This document shows, piece after piece, positions 12,401 to 21,249 of a stretch of 64,000 bases of DNA. The stretch is taken from the NCBI GenBank assembly GCA_008360955.1, contig LUCM01001813.1:1-64000 (forward strand), in the 5' to 3' direction. Position 1 is the stretch's first letter. Each line of letters starts with the position of its first letter. The stretch comes from Fasciolopsis buskii. Its lineage: Eukaryota; Platyhelminthes; Trematoda; Plagiorchiida; Fasciolidae. Both the position numbers and the translations under genes were made by a program. A model generated the notes under the pieces. That model made no database searches. It saw only the letters and a program-made list of their open reading frames with translations, and had not been told where the DNA came from.

Positions 12401-15400
12401 TCCGGATTTAGATCTCGTCGTTAAAAATCAACGAGTAGATTTTCATTATAATGGCGGAGTTTTATTTCTTTAACGACAATGGTGATGGCAACGTTTGGTT
12501 TCAATTCGTTTGTAATTTTACTTGTTCCCGTGAGCATTGCTTCCGGTGATGATAGAAGCACTGCGATCAATTCTCACAGCAGCTGACCATTTCATGCGCC
12601 GCTTGTTCACAACAGGAACCAGCTACTCATAAGTAGCTACACTTGATAAAGGAAAGAAGTGTTGCCAGTTTTTGTAGTTCGGTTTCCCATCCGAAGTCAT
12701 GGGCGAAAATGTGATGAGATTGCCGAAGTAAATGGAATGATATCCACGAAAGCGTTAAAGGTCAATGCGAGACCTACGTTTTTCGAATGGAATCAAGCAC
12801 GCACTCGATTTCATTCGAACGTTCTCTTTTTCTCCCTATGAACCATTAATTTTCCACGTGAAATTTAATTTTATTCCGAGATCCATACTTGGGGCTTGTT
12901 AATGTACACTAGACGTCTTCACCAGAATGACCGAAGTCATCAAAATGGTCAGGTGTCAAGATTCCATGGCCAGAACCAGAGGGAGTCGATCTGCACGTAT
13001 TGCTGGGGACCAACGTTTGATCGCATAGATGCTTCACGCCGGTCTGCGTTGGTCGGTCAATCGTAGATCAATGGTTCTGTGTGTACTTATCCATCGGATC
13101 TTGTCGTGATTCTGATCTGGTTTTCTCAGCACTAGTTAATTTCTCGGTGTTCCTCGGAGCGACTAGGAAGCAGAGAACACTGATTCAAGGCTATCAAACG
13201 ATTCGTAGGCGCACGTCATTTTGTCCGCATGCCGGATACTACTTGCATACAGCGTACATGCTTGCAAACAATGATTATAGACTGTGCCGGCCGTGATCAA
13301 TTCATAATTATTAGCAAGGTAAAACTGAACTATTTTGCAAATGTTTTTGTTAGTCTTTCGTGGATAATGTTACCTAGTTTCTCCCACACTAGTTGGTCGG
13401 TCTCCATTGTATTTCAATCGCATCCAGGTAATTCAGCATGGATTGACGAAAGCCAGAGAGTTTGAACGAACGACAACAACCTTTGCTTGTTTGCGGTAAG
13501 CCATATTTTTGTGCATTCTATCAAGTATAAAACCACGTTTTCGTGTTGCCCGCTAGTATGTATTTCCGTATTTCTTGACGCTGCTGTTAGTTATTTATTT
13601 TATTTTTATATTTGGTGCCGTTTCAATATATTCAAGAAGATTAGGCGTCAACTTTCAACGTTCCTCTTGTTCACTAATTCTGCTCTATTTAGTTGTTTTT
13701 ACGATTCTGAGTTCGACTACGTGGATAAGAAGGCATTGACATGCCTTAACTTGGAGTACGTTTTCCTTCCCAGAGCAGTTAGACTAGACTACAATAATGA
13801 AATATATGTTTGATCAGGCCAATAACTGGGGTAGTTCAAAATTTCCCTAAAACCGACTGCGTGGAAAAATAAAGCCCACTGTGGCCGTTAGGTTGCAAAC
13901 TGTAGGCCAGCGTGAAATCGCTGTTCTGTTGGATGCGGTCTATGATTCATTGAGATTATATGCATGTACATACTTTCCGCGTGCACTGCACAAGTATCCA
14001 TAGAGTATAGAATTGAGTGATTTCATTCAGCACGATCTGCACTTTTAAGTGCCTCGCAATGGTATGTGCAAACATGCATACTTTATAAATATTAACTCAG
14101 TGTACGCCCTTTCAATTCTTAAATATGCAACCTGAGCTGTAGATATTTTCATTCATTAAAAAATCAATCGGACGCAATGCGCTCAATTGTGTGAGAAAAT
14201 GCGAAAACTATCCCAAGCGTTCTGCCGCTGTTCTTCCTACACACTGCCTCAGGAATAACACTTTTCCAAAAAGTATCAAGTGTAACCCGCCCGTGAACTC
14301 GAAACGTGCCCGTAGGATTACACACTCATACTGCAAGCAGATGCATCGTGAGCTGATCAACGACGCGCATCGCAGGAAATCCGTATACGAAAGCCATCAA
14401 AATCGATTCGAACGGGATGCCTCAAACATATTAGATGCCAGCTGGATTAGAGGAATAAAAGCGGTCATCGAAATCACATCGAACACAAACCGCTTAAAGG
14501 TCAGGGACAGACTCCCCAAGAAATAAGCCGCGCTCAATCAAGCGAAACCTCAATATGCCGAGCCAATCTACAATTACTCGAACGACTAGCTACTAAGGAA
14601 AAGTCCGTGTTACTGAAAGGATTAACACTCAATCACACCAACGCCAAACATCCCACGTTCATCGCCCTTATTGAATCGCCACTACGAAAGCACGCACTAA
14701 CGGAAGAGACGCGCTAAGACATACGGGCAAAAATCTGTCAGCAGCTCGCGCATCCTAGGCGAAAGTATCACCTACTTGATAAGGAAATCAAAGCTGTAAA
14801 AGCACTCCGGAAAAATCGAGAAATAGTCATACTCCCCGCAGACAACGGTGACGCAATAGCAGTGCTCGACAACGCCGAATACCAAGCGAAGATGAAAGTA
14901 TTACCGGATGATAACGAAATCTACCAACCAGTGAAAGGAAATCCAATCAAAGAATTTCGAACCAAAATCAACAAAAACTGAACTCCTTGAGAAAAAGCAA
15001 CAAAATCAGCGATGAACAGTACAACCAAATAAAGCCTACAGAGGGACCCGTCCCCAGGATACATGGACTTCCTAAAGTCCATAAACCGGGGGTGCCGCTT
15101 AGACTCGTTGTCGCATCAACAACGGCACCAAACTATCAGCTAGCGAAGTACCTTTTCCGTTTCCCGCGTCCATGCCTACCACAGGGCCAAAACGACACGA
15201 AGAGTTTTGCCACATTCCTGGTTCAAATCAAAGACCTCAAGTTAGAAGCGAACGAAGCTATGGTCTCATTCGACGTCACATCACTGTTCACAAATATTCC
15301 AAGGCAAATGGCTTTGGAAAGCATCCGCCGGATTATGGAGAAGGACTCCAACTTATCAGATAGAACAGCGATGTCTATAATATAATGAATTCGATAGAAT

Positions 15401-17121
15401 TGGGCATGAAAATATACCTACAGTTCCATGGGACGGTATATAAACAAATAAGAGGAACGCCCATGGGATCACCACTATCAGGCTTGTTAGCAGACGCAAC
15501 CATGAAACAATTCGAGGCAAAGACATTCGAAACAAACCGCCCACGCTTATGGATCCGATATGTTGATGATACATTTGTTGTGTTGGAAAAAAAGCAGAAA
15601 TGGACCAATTTCATCAACACCTAAACGCGATAGTGCCCAGCATCAAATTCACCAAGGAGGAGGAAAAAGACTCGGCTCTACCGTTTCTCGACGTACTAAT
15701 TATGAGGCAACCAAACGGGAGCATAGAGACAACCGTCTACAGAAAACCGACGACGACGGACCGCATACTCAATTTCAAAAGCAACCATCCAACCTGCCAC
15801 TTAAAGAGCTGTGTGCGTACCCTGTTCCATCGAGCCGACACACACTGCAGTACACAGCACTTACGGGAACAAGAGCAATCTAGGTTGTTCAGGTTACTTG
15901 CGGCCAATCGATCTCCGAAATCTTTCATCAACGCTTGTATTCGCAGAAAACAGAGGGGAGTATCTGAAGCGGCCGAACGCATCCCACGTCCACTAGATAT
16001 CACAATCGCCCACAAACCGACCGGCACCCTGAGATCTATTCTATTCAACGGAAAAGATCGCGTCGACCAGCACGACCAATCAGGGGTAGTTTATGCTATT
16101 CCGTTCCTCGGATGTGACAAACAGTATGTCGGTGAGACAAGCAAACAATTACACACACGCTCGCATGAACATAGCGTAAGCCTTACGACGCGCTGACCCA
16201 CACTCGCAGATATGGAACCACTGTGCACAAACAGTCCATGAGGTCAACATCAACAACGCAAAGGTAGTCAGCCGGGCAAACAGAATGGGGGAGCGACTGA
16301 TTCTCGAAGCCCTCCACTCGAATAATTCGTTCAATCGGCATGTGGAGATTGGCAAACATTACGTCATCTTAACAAGACCCGGATGCAGAATAGAGAGGCA
16401 AACAGACGGACAGTGCACAAAACGGAACGGAACTAGCGATCCCATTCAGTCACTCATTTACATTTGACAACGAGTCCTAGTTTGGATCGAAACGTCACGA
16501 TAAACGTATTAACTCGGTGTGCGCCTTCTCAATTATTATATATATAATTACACGTAGAGTGCAGGGGTAAACTCTATGGTCCGAAGACATACTGTAATAG
16601 GGGGGAGGCTAGTAAGGGGAAAATTCACCTAAGAACCAGTTTGTTGATCCTGTTTTTGAAGAGTGGAAGATTGTAGGTTGGTGGGCATAGAGAAAGTAGG
16701 AGAGGGTCCCACAGTTTTTCCGATGGTATTATTTGCGTTCCGAATGGCCCGCTCCTCTGGTCAGACTGTACGGGTGTTCGTCGGCAGCTCTTCAGATTAG
16801 TTGTATGAAATGCTGGTGCATAACCGCCCTTCACCTATTAAGACCTGGTTCTGTCCCAGATCATGATTTATGCTCACGATTCTCGGTTTCCAATGCTTTA
16901 AAACTCTGGAGCTTTCCGAGCCATTCGTTCTCCACGCATGCATTAAAAAATAAGAAAATCCGGAAACTGCATATGAATAAATTTTTCGACCTGCGCTGTT
17001 GCGTGTCGCCTGAAGCTTGAGTTTTGATTTGGGTTTTATCGCTAATCAGAGAACTCTTGTGAATTTTACTGACGTCACTGAACTGTTGCTTCAAGGCGCT
17101 TTCTCTTCGCTATTCAAGTAA
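398..17121 (+). CDS. MSH6: MutS homologue MSH6, 3' part of a split gene (8 exons)
   Basis: DNA mismatch-repair ATPase; in other animals MSH6 pairs with MSH2 as MutSalpha in the nucleus and recognises base mismatches and small loops. Exons are 398-444, 537-763, 6089-6224, 6988-7203, 9502-9882, 11497-11631, 13428-13495 and 17052-17121. Joined they total 1,280 nt and read in one frame to TAA, 425 codons after a 2-nt partial codon. Order: end of the lever/clamp region ([12 protein letters not shown]), a helical linker, Walker [10 protein letters not shown], signature [11 protein letters not shown], Walker [13 protein letters not shown]-loop [10 protein letters not shown], then [22 protein letters not shown] and a short C-terminus. 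The GHM-ACMV and YWGxGRNRxQ stretches fit MSH6 better than MSH2 or MSH3. The mismatch-binding N-terminus lies left of the window. Odd points: about 12 extra residues before GLGHM and a GC donor after exon 9502-9882. The family call is firm; the last exon is less certain. Confidence 0.9.
537..763 (+). CDS. MSH6: MSH6 exon (lever/clamp region)
   Basis: A 227-nt exon between a TTTCACAG acceptor and a GTGAGC donor, ending in phase 2. It encodes [16 protein letters not shown], then [14 protein letters not shown] and [17 protein letters not shown]. These line up with the MSH6 clamp and the following lever helix (human has YWGIGRNRYQLEIP, KGCKRYWT and AEERRDVSL at the same places). An open frame continues upstream to an ATG at 507, but that part is intron. 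Confidence 0.92.
876..1654 (-). mobile_element. RTE-type LINE, 5'-truncated 3' fragment (L3)
   Basis: On the minus strand this reads the C-terminal part of an endonuclease-reverse transcriptase polyprotein. It starts at an ISLKLKG-like strand, passes [20 protein letters not shown], and ends [20 protein letters not shown] plus the typical 3' UTR with CTTTTATAGA. The frame is broken several times. Bases 1027-1653 are nearly identical to 21734-22360, whereas the 3' UTR below 1027 is not. It lies antisense in an MSH6 intron. Not functional. Confidence 0.85.
1971..2052 (-). tRNA. tRNA-Ser: tRNA-Ser(UGA)
   Basis: Read on the minus strand, the 82-nt sequence folds as a complete class II tRNA. It has a 7-bp perfect acceptor stem (GTCGCGG with CCGCGAC, discriminator G), a D arm GCCGAGTGGTTAAGGC, a 5-bp anticodon stem TTGGA/TCCAA with loop CTTGAAA (anticodon TGA), a long variable arm GGGG-TTT-CCCC typical of tRNA-Ser, and a T arm GTAGG-TTCGAAT-CCTGC. 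There is no intron. A TTTT run follows a few bases downstream on the minus strand, fitting RNA polymerase III termination. It lies inside the 763-6089 MSH6 intron, antisense to MSH6. No decay is visible, unlike the SINE tRNA heads elsewhere here. Confidence 0.95.
2053..5576. other. MSH6 intron stretch, no gene seen
   Basis: I see no exon with splice sites and homology, no tRNA and no clear retroelement domain. Open frames here are short and without recognisable motifs, including a 152-codon minus-strand frame at 4504-4962. Confidence 0.5.
5577..5947 (+). mobile_element. RTE-type LINE 3' end fragment (L4)
   Basis: This matches the last part of the larger LINE at 39374-39720: GATGACGTGGCAACGTG at the start, then CTAGAGACACTTAAGGATATG, the [21 protein letters not shown] coding end and the same 3' UTR (GGTCCACTCCCTGTTCCCCT, TTTTTATAGA). 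It ends at GAGAATGATG, a short TGATGA-like tail common in this family. It is 5'-truncated and broken, and sits just upstream of the MSH6 exon at 6089. Confidence 0.8.
6089..6224 (+). CDS. MSH6: MSH6 exon (lever helix to ATPase linker)
   Basis: A 136-nt exon between ATTCACAG and GTAAGT. Its first base completes the AG left by the previous exon. It encodes [20 protein letters not shown], then [18 protein letters not shown], matching the long helix [21 protein letters not shown] and the MCRPVI strand of MSH6. It ends in phase 0. A LINE 3' fragment (5577-5947) lies only about 140 bp upstream. Confidence 0.9.
6988..7203 (+). CDS. MSH6: MSH6 exon with Walker A
   Basis: A 216-nt, phase 0-0 exon between CTACTAG and GTAAGT. 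It reads [30 protein letters not shown], a serine-rich loop, then [20 protein letters not shown] and LVLLAHL. The P-loop GPNMGGKST binds ATP in MutS proteins. The acidic/serine-rich loop before the P-loop sits where vertebrate MSH6 also has a variable loop. Confidence 0.95.
7800..8130 (-). repeat. tRNA-derived SINE, family A, minus copy
   Basis: On the minus strand the head at about 7974-7907 shows a Pol III box A (GTAATGGCTAAAGCG) and box B (GGTTCGCATCCC). It is followed by the shared body with AGTACTC, CATCAGCAG-like text, GAAACAGCTGCACAGTGCTTCCATGG and a tail near ATCATGTGATG. The same order recurs at 40425-40945 and 58050-58330. The tRNA part cannot fold into an intact cloverleaf. Ends are approximate. 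Confidence 0.65.
9502..9882 (+). CDS. MSH6: MSH6 exon with signature, Walker B and H-loop
   Basis: A 381-nt, phase 0-0 exon after TATTCGTTCAG. It reads [65 protein letters not shown] and [14 protein letters not shown], ending at GLGHM. These are the most conserved MutS ATPase motifs. I end it at 9882 because the next exon starts with ACMV and MSH6 proteins read GHMACMV; the intron then starts GCAAGT. Ending at GTAACG four bases further is possible in frame but would add AS between GHM and ACMV. Confidence 0.93.
9883..11496 (+). other. MSH6 intron with GC donor, otherwise featureless
   Basis: The intron begins GCAAGTG and ends TGATATCAG. It is rich in pyrimidine-biased sequence; I recognise no nested gene or mobile-element domain in its 1.6 kb. 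Confidence 0.6.
11497..11631 (+). CDS. MSH6: MSH6 exon (ATPase C-terminal part)
   Basis: A 135-nt, phase 0-0 exon between TGATATCAG and GTGCGT. It reads [20 protein letters not shown], then [20 protein letters not shown] and HLPDK. The sequence [22 protein letters not shown] is a hallmark of the end of the MSH6 ATPase domain. Confidence 0.95.
11632..13427. other. MSH6 intron, nothing recognised
   Basis: An intron between the GTGCGT donor at 11632 and the CATCCAG acceptor at 13421-13427. Only short open frames without motifs are present, and no retroelement domain is evident. Confidence 0.6.
13428..13495 (+). CDS. MSH6: MSH6 exon (C-terminal helix)
   Basis: A 68-nt exon after a CATCCAG acceptor and before GTAAGC. 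It reads [20 protein letters not shown] and CLR (the last codon split), matching VIQKGHRKAREFEK of MSH6. It begins phase 0 and ends phase 2, so the next exon must supply one base. Confidence 0.85.
14093..16545 (+). mobile_element. Penelope-like element PLE1, decayed
   Basis: A single-protein retroelement inside the last MSH6 intron, same strand. In order: an N-terminal region (14191-14523), a broken stretch with [19 protein letters not shown] near 14827, reverse-transcriptase motifs [44 protein letters not shown] and RYVDDTFVV (YVDD at 15559-15570), then a GIY-YIG endonuclease with GVVYAI and YVGET (16125-16139). At least four frame breaks (about 14970, 15380, 15600, 16175) plus stops make it inactive. 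The 3' end reads TTAACTCGGTGTGCGCC (about 16509); a similar TTAACTCAGTGTACGCCC stands at about 14093 upstream, as expected for the pseudo-LTRs of this class. RT plus GIY-YIG and the YVDD box identify the class firmly. Confidence 0.92.
16463..16501 (+). ncRNA. Possible remnant of a hammerhead ribozyme in PLE1 3' end
   Basis: The bases TTGACAACGAG, TCCTAGTTTGGA, TCGAAACGTC lie in the order CUGA-(N)GAG, stem II (TCC/GGA), CGAAAC-GUC of a hammerhead core. Two extra bases split the CTGA from the GAG and the first C is T, so it is probably inactive. Hammerhead ribozymes in pseudo-LTRs of Penelope-like elements are established. The call rests on a by-eye core match only. Confidence 0.4.
17052..17121 (+). 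CDS. MSH6: Probable last MSH6 exon
   Basis: A 70-nt candidate after AATCAGAG (acceptor at the second AG). With the split CG it gives R, then [20 protein letters not shown] and FK, then TAA. The frame fits exactly, the predicted length suits an MSH6 C-terminus, and the FTDVTELL part resembles the terminal helix VDAEAVHKLL. The first AG two bases earlier would run into TGA after four codons. The stop TAA sits inside CAA-GTAAGT, a consensus donor, so the exon might instead be internal. No AATAAA is seen close downstream. Confidence 0.5.
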
Positions 17122-17394
17122 GTTAAAATATTTATGTTTACCCTCTGACAGATGTTCGGAATCTGATTTTTTTCTGCTAGAAAGCTCCTGATCAGATTGC
17201 TACTGTTGGAGCCTAGACACTTAGTTCACATTCAGTGTCTCCGACACCTTTTCCATGGATGACTGCCATTTCTCGGTCTTCCAACATGGTGACCATACAA
17301 GACGCTAAGAGTGATTGCGGCCCGATAGACTCATCTGATGGTAGCATTAATGGAAGCGGATGATTTAAGCGGGATGCATTAATAAGGTCCAACA

Positions 17395-20215
17395 TTATAT
17401 GCTTGCATGTCTTCAACGTTTGCTCATTGTATCATAAGGGGCAACAATCTGACCTCGCTAGGACTTCCAATGCTTTTAAGGCAGATGTATGCTGCCTCTC
17501 CGGAACACGCAGAAAAGACCACCTCTCTGACCACTCTTTGAAGCCCCCATGCAACTGCGGTTTCTCACTTCATTCTGGGTATGTCAAGTGATCCGGTTTT
17601 GAACACTCGTGTCGGGATTGCCTTGAGCACAAGAGAAAAGTGTGCACTATTATATTGGATCCTAATCATTAGTTGTTTGTATTCTTCGGTTAGACGACTG
17701 TGTGCATGTCAACAATAGTCGTTTGAAGCGGTAATACTTATTTGCCATATATGTATATCCAAACGACTGCAGATCTAACGCTAAAGGCGAGTTCTACCGG
17801 GATTTTCCTCTACCACTTCAAAGCATGCATTCAACAGACAAAACGGCCATTGCTGGTAATTTTGACAGCCCATTTGGCTTTTACGATTAGGCTTAAGGGC
17901 ACATTAGAGGCTGATTTGCTGTCCCACTCGATCGAACCGACAACGGCAATCGTCTCACTCAGGATTTTCTAACCACAGACTTCTTCTGGCGGACCAACTT
18001 TCGCCATAAAAATCGGCAACGACCCATTTTGTGTCCTCTGCCTCCACAGCGTTGGACTTAAATTGATCCCATTGCTATCAGTTACCATTGGTGTAGGTCA
18101 TTTGAGGAGTGTCGATCATTATGGTCTACACCTGTTGACTCAGATCACGCAGTGGTCCACGCTCGCTTTTGCTTGGGCTGAGTCTGTAGTCACACCAACG
18201 CGAAAACCACGCTTCGTGGGCCACTAATTTTAAGCGATACTCGCTGAACTGAGTTCCAGTCCGAGCTCTCAGTGCGGTTTTTGGCACAACCAAAAGCCCA
18301 GGAGCCAAACACAAACTAGGAGCGGATTAAAGATGCCCCCCCCCAAGAAATGGTAAACTCAGGACTCCGAGTCATGTGTGCTCGGGAATAGTAAATACCT
18401 TCGACGTCAGTCCCTCTATTAGGTGATCGGAGATTCTGTCCCTGAGACAGCTGACCTGAAGTCGAAGAAATTACCGCGATTAGTGACGGATAGGAAAATC
18501 CAAGGGAATGGAAAAACTGCATCCACCGTCAGTGGTCGCACTCATTACTGGCTGATTAGAAGTACTGATCCATGAAAACTTAATGGAAGTGAGGCGGCCA
18601 GGGAATCCGATTGCTCATTGATTCACTCGCAAAGGCGTCGTCTGGAGCATATGATGGATCACTTAAGGGGTCCCTTTTTTTAGTCTCCTGCACAATGAGC
18701 TTTCCAGTCGTATTTGTGAGAAAACACAGCTAGACATCGTTACTTTCTGGAAATCTATAAGGTTGTTGAACCGGATGCCCTGTCGCCGTCCTTTTTCGAA
18801 AATGACATCAAAGTTCTAACACATGAATTAACAAATCTGCAGCAGTTACCCAGCAGTTAATGTGAGTCGATGATTTTGCCCATTTTCACTAAAGGTGAAA
18901 ATCACAAGGAATTAATTTGGTGAGTATCGCGTGCAAACTGTTCGCGAACATTGTACTTCATCGGTTATCTAGTGCTCGCGAAAGATGAGCTAGTGAGAAT
19001 AAAGTCGGTTTCCGAAGCAATCAGGTTATATCGACCAAATAGTTTCTGTATGACAAGCGTTAGAACGTAGGCATATTTTTTTCTACCTATGATCTCTGTC
19101 TTTCTTGATTAGAAAGCGCCATTCGACTTAGTAGTGGCACTACCTCTTTTTGAAGGGTGTATCAGAAAAACTTAATTCTCGTCTCTCGTTGTATGCATAG
19201 AGCTCAAGTTGAGTTTGTGCTTGTAGTGATCTTTCATCACAAGAGGTGATGGTTATAGAGATATCCTTAATATCAGGTGAGAATAATAGTATTGATATTC
19301 GCTTAGACAGTAAATTGTCTGACATGGATTATCCTGACGACTGTCTGAGCGATAGTGTAGCTATGCTTGAGGTAAGTTTTATACCTTCAAGTGTAAAATG
19401 TTACGGTAGTCGATCGACCTGAGGCCGAGTCTTGTTCTTGCATGAGACGAGTTGGATCACATAGATAAGTTTTGCTGTTTTTTGTGATGTGCTTAAAGCT
19501 TAAGTGCAATAAAAGAAACATGTCCCATAGCTATTAGAACCCATTACATCGAGTGGGGGTGGCATCTCATCTGGTTGTCATATACCGCGTAGAGATGTAG
19601 AGAAGACTTGACTAGCGTTTATCGATCGTAAAGATTTGTGGCATCGGAACGAAAACCCTTCGTCACTCTAAGGTTGGATGTAAGCCGCGGCAGAGAACAG
19701 TTCTGGACAACTAGGGTCAGATGCGCGAAAATTGTCGATGTTTTGAACACCGTTGTATTCGTAGTGTTGACATAATTTGGTGGGAGAATTTCTTCAGCAA
19801 CTTAAAGGTTAGGCTTAGAGTATTGGGCCATCGAGCTCAATCGTTACAAGAGAAATTGAATCCACATGAATAAGGTAGTTGGCCCATGTGCTGTAGACGC
19901 CCGCTAAGCACCTGCCTCATTGTACCCTATTCTCCGAGGCAGGTAGTGGTTCGAAGATAGGTCGAGGACATAGCAAAAGGACAAGAGAACGAATCAGTGA
20001 ACTGGTTCGTGTTGGTCCGGTTGGGCTACCGGGTTGGGCTCCACGAGATCCCCCCCCAAGCGATGGTTAGAGATAAAAAGTGATGTGGCTGAATGGCATT
20101 GCAGTTTCTGCTTCACTATTTCCTGTTTGCTTTAAATTAATGACTGTAAAAAATGGCCCAAATTAAACGGCACAGTACAAGCCATATTGATTACTGTTTG
20201 TTTGTTTGTTTTGCT
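17395..20215 (+). mobile_element. Old RTE-type LINE (L6) between MSH6 and SLC26
   Basis: Degraded pieces appear in the right order: endonuclease start FNVCSLYHKGQQSDLARTSN and ADVCCLSGTR (17403-17520), the endonuclease end around VDSDHAVVHARF (18134-18165), RT motifs ILPIFTKGENHKE through a FLD-KAPFDLV strand (18870-19135), then the C-terminal FEHRCIRSVDIIWWENF (about 19745) and RVLGHRAQSLQEKL. The 3' end lies near a GTTT run at about 20200-20215. No frame survives more than about 75 codons. The stretch 19140-19640, where the catalytic RT box should be, gives nothing recognisable. It fills most of the space between the two convergent genes. Confidence 0.75.
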
Positions 20216-21046
20216 GGCTAGAATGCCTAATTTGTTGAGCTTCATCACTAAGTCAGCATTTTTATCACCTCTTTATTCCACCCGCTCTTTGTCCAGTTCC
20301 CTGCTGTCGGGATCCATCAGCGTGGAAGAAGCGAAAGCATGGAAAGCCAAACTGGCAGCCTACTGACGTCCCAGATAGATTTCATTATCTTACTGCTCAA
20401 CAGCTCAGATTGGACATACGCGGGGTCACGCATGCAGAAACGCATCCTTTAGATATCCTGATTCACTTTTGCCATATTTTTGTTCAGCTCCAGATGATTA
20501 CCAATAGAACTGTGACAATTGTTTTGGCTCTTTACGCTTCTCTCTTTGCTCTTTGAGAATTCGAAAGATATTTTCACCTCTTTCTGTTCCGGTTTTGGAC
20601 AGCGATTATTGTGTTTAAAAACCCAACGGGCGAAATTTTAAATCCAAATGTTTGTAGGTGACAAAAAGTTATTTTTTTCTAACAAGCAACTTTCCAAGAC
20701 AAACAGTTAGGTAAGGGGATTGATTAAAACCGAAATATACCGGATTTGGTATGGTTATTTCCTGCTCATCTCACTATGTGAGTGACTACTGGGTTAGACG
20801 TATGAATCATACGGTAAGGCGATATAAGCATAAACTGACCCGAAAAATCAGCAGTAGTGGACGAAGTCGATCGTTGTTCTACCAGATATATAAATAATTG
20901 GGTGTTGTTCCAACATTTTTGTGAAAGGTGTCGATGTTGTTTATGTCACAAGCCTCAGTGTGGGGTGATTGACAATTTGACTTATTGGTCGCATCGGACA
21001 AAAGACCGGAATTTTTGGCGTTCAAACTGCAACATTCTCTTCTGCT
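20216..21046. other. 3' flank of SLC26, no gene
   Basis: Convergent spacer between the LINE L6 and the SLC26 stop. A minus-strand AATAAA (plus TTTATT at about 20272) lies about 770 bp past the SLC26 stop; it might serve as the polyadenylation signal, but nothing else supports this. Confidence 0.35.
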
Positions 21047-21249
21047 TCAGCGTCTCAGGGGTTTAAAGCATTTGCTGATCTCCCCTTGCTCCTGTGTTTG
21101 TGTGTCGATCATTCCGCGCACTTTTTGCAAGTGCTCAGCACCATTTAGTAGTCGAGCCGATGCCCACATCACAGCATCATGAATTGTGGGGAATAGTTCC
21201 ACTTCGGCCGGAAGCTTTCCGCTTCGGTGCAGAGTTTCCGTGATATTTC
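21047..21249 (-). CDS. SLC26 last exon, STAS C-terminus
   Basis: A 203-nt exon after CATTCCAG, ending at TGA (21047-21049). Two bases complete a split codon, then NITETLHRSGKLPAEVELFP, TIHDAVMWASARLLNGAEHL and a polar tail ending FKPLRR. LFPTIHDAV matches the conserved (L/F)FPxVHDAV end of SLC26 STAS domains. The link to 33456 is by homology and orientation only, since the exon joining them (20 to 25 residues) was not located; 12 kb of repeat-rich intron separate them. Confidence 0.75.
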
